A stretch of 37,398 bases of DNA, taken from Mucilaginibacter sp. (lineage in GTDB: Bacteria > Bacteroidota > Bacteroidia > Sphingobacteriales > Sphingobacteriaceae). Both the position numbers and the translations under genes were made by a program. Numbering within the stretch: position 1 is the stretch's first letter; each line of letters starts with the position of its first letter. The notes under the pieces were generated by a model, which was given only the letters and a program-made list of their open reading frames with translations, ran no database searches and had not been told where the DNA came from. Below, piece after piece: positions 37,279-37,398 of this stretch. The DNA lies in the NCBI GenBank assembly GCA_028287805.1, contig JAQBOY010000158.1, positions 1-37,398 of the forward strand, given 5' to 3'.

Positions 37279-37398
37279 TTAATTATAAATCAGCGCTTCT
37301 TTTCCCTGCCTTGCAAAATCACGGCAAAGGTTAAAAGCGGTTTGCGCCCGTTGTTTGGCCGTACCGTCCATGATCGATTTAAATTTGGCTTCCTCGCA
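37279..37398 (-). CDS. C-terminal 39 residues of an unidentified protein running off the right edge
   Basis: Minus-strand open frame ...CEEAKFKSIMDGTAKQRAQTAFNLCRDFARQGKEALIYN*; absent from the ORF track because no start lies in the window. Confidence 0.6.
   Translation of the reverse strand, partial: CEEAKFKSIMDGTAKQRAQTAFNLCRDFARQGKEALIYN

Noticed and set aside
37107-37334. 75-aa plus-strand ORF
   Set aside because: Crosses the GC-rich hairpins and overlaps the more credible minus-strand partial CDS; low-complexity translation.
1-37398. CRISPR array, rRNA, tRNA or intact transposase
   Set aside because: No regularly spaced repeats, no tRNA/rRNA-like stretches, and no transposase or integrase motif in the supplied ORFs.

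Overview
The window is most of a Bacteroidota (Sphingobacteriaceae-like by protein character) polysaccharide utilization locus. Nearly all of it is on the minus strand and reads right to left from a plus-strand AraC regulator (36027-36899). Enzyme content points to beta-mannan/glucomannan: GH26, a GH5-like enzyme with DUF5060, a GH5_7-like stub, GH130_1-type phosphorylase, AGE-family 2-epimerase, SSS symporter, CE1-like esterase, two GH30s and two type-B carboxylesterases. There are two SusC/SusD pairs and a DUF1735 lipoprotein. A redox block follows: an FG-GAP protein with a c-type heme motif, a Tat-type esterase, ThuA, and a ThuA+GSDH+PKD+cytochrome c+glycan-binding fusion. Main observations: (1) a 14-bp motif GTTAAAATAGTATT, three exact copies plus variants, almost only in intergenic regions ahead of the transcription units and of araC, proposed as the PUL operator; (2) extensive gene decay: a sulfatase with an internal deletion and an in-frame TGA, a GH2/CE1 chimera, a truncated mannanase, a frameshifted PKD lipoprotein, and a graveyard at 204-1095; (3) a perfect 13-bp inverted repeat in the SusC leader; (4) a poly-G10 tract in the GH130 gene; (5) a strongly structured GC-rich block at 37155-37275 beside an untracked partial CDS at the right edge. 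All family calls are from reading the sequence; no database search was run.
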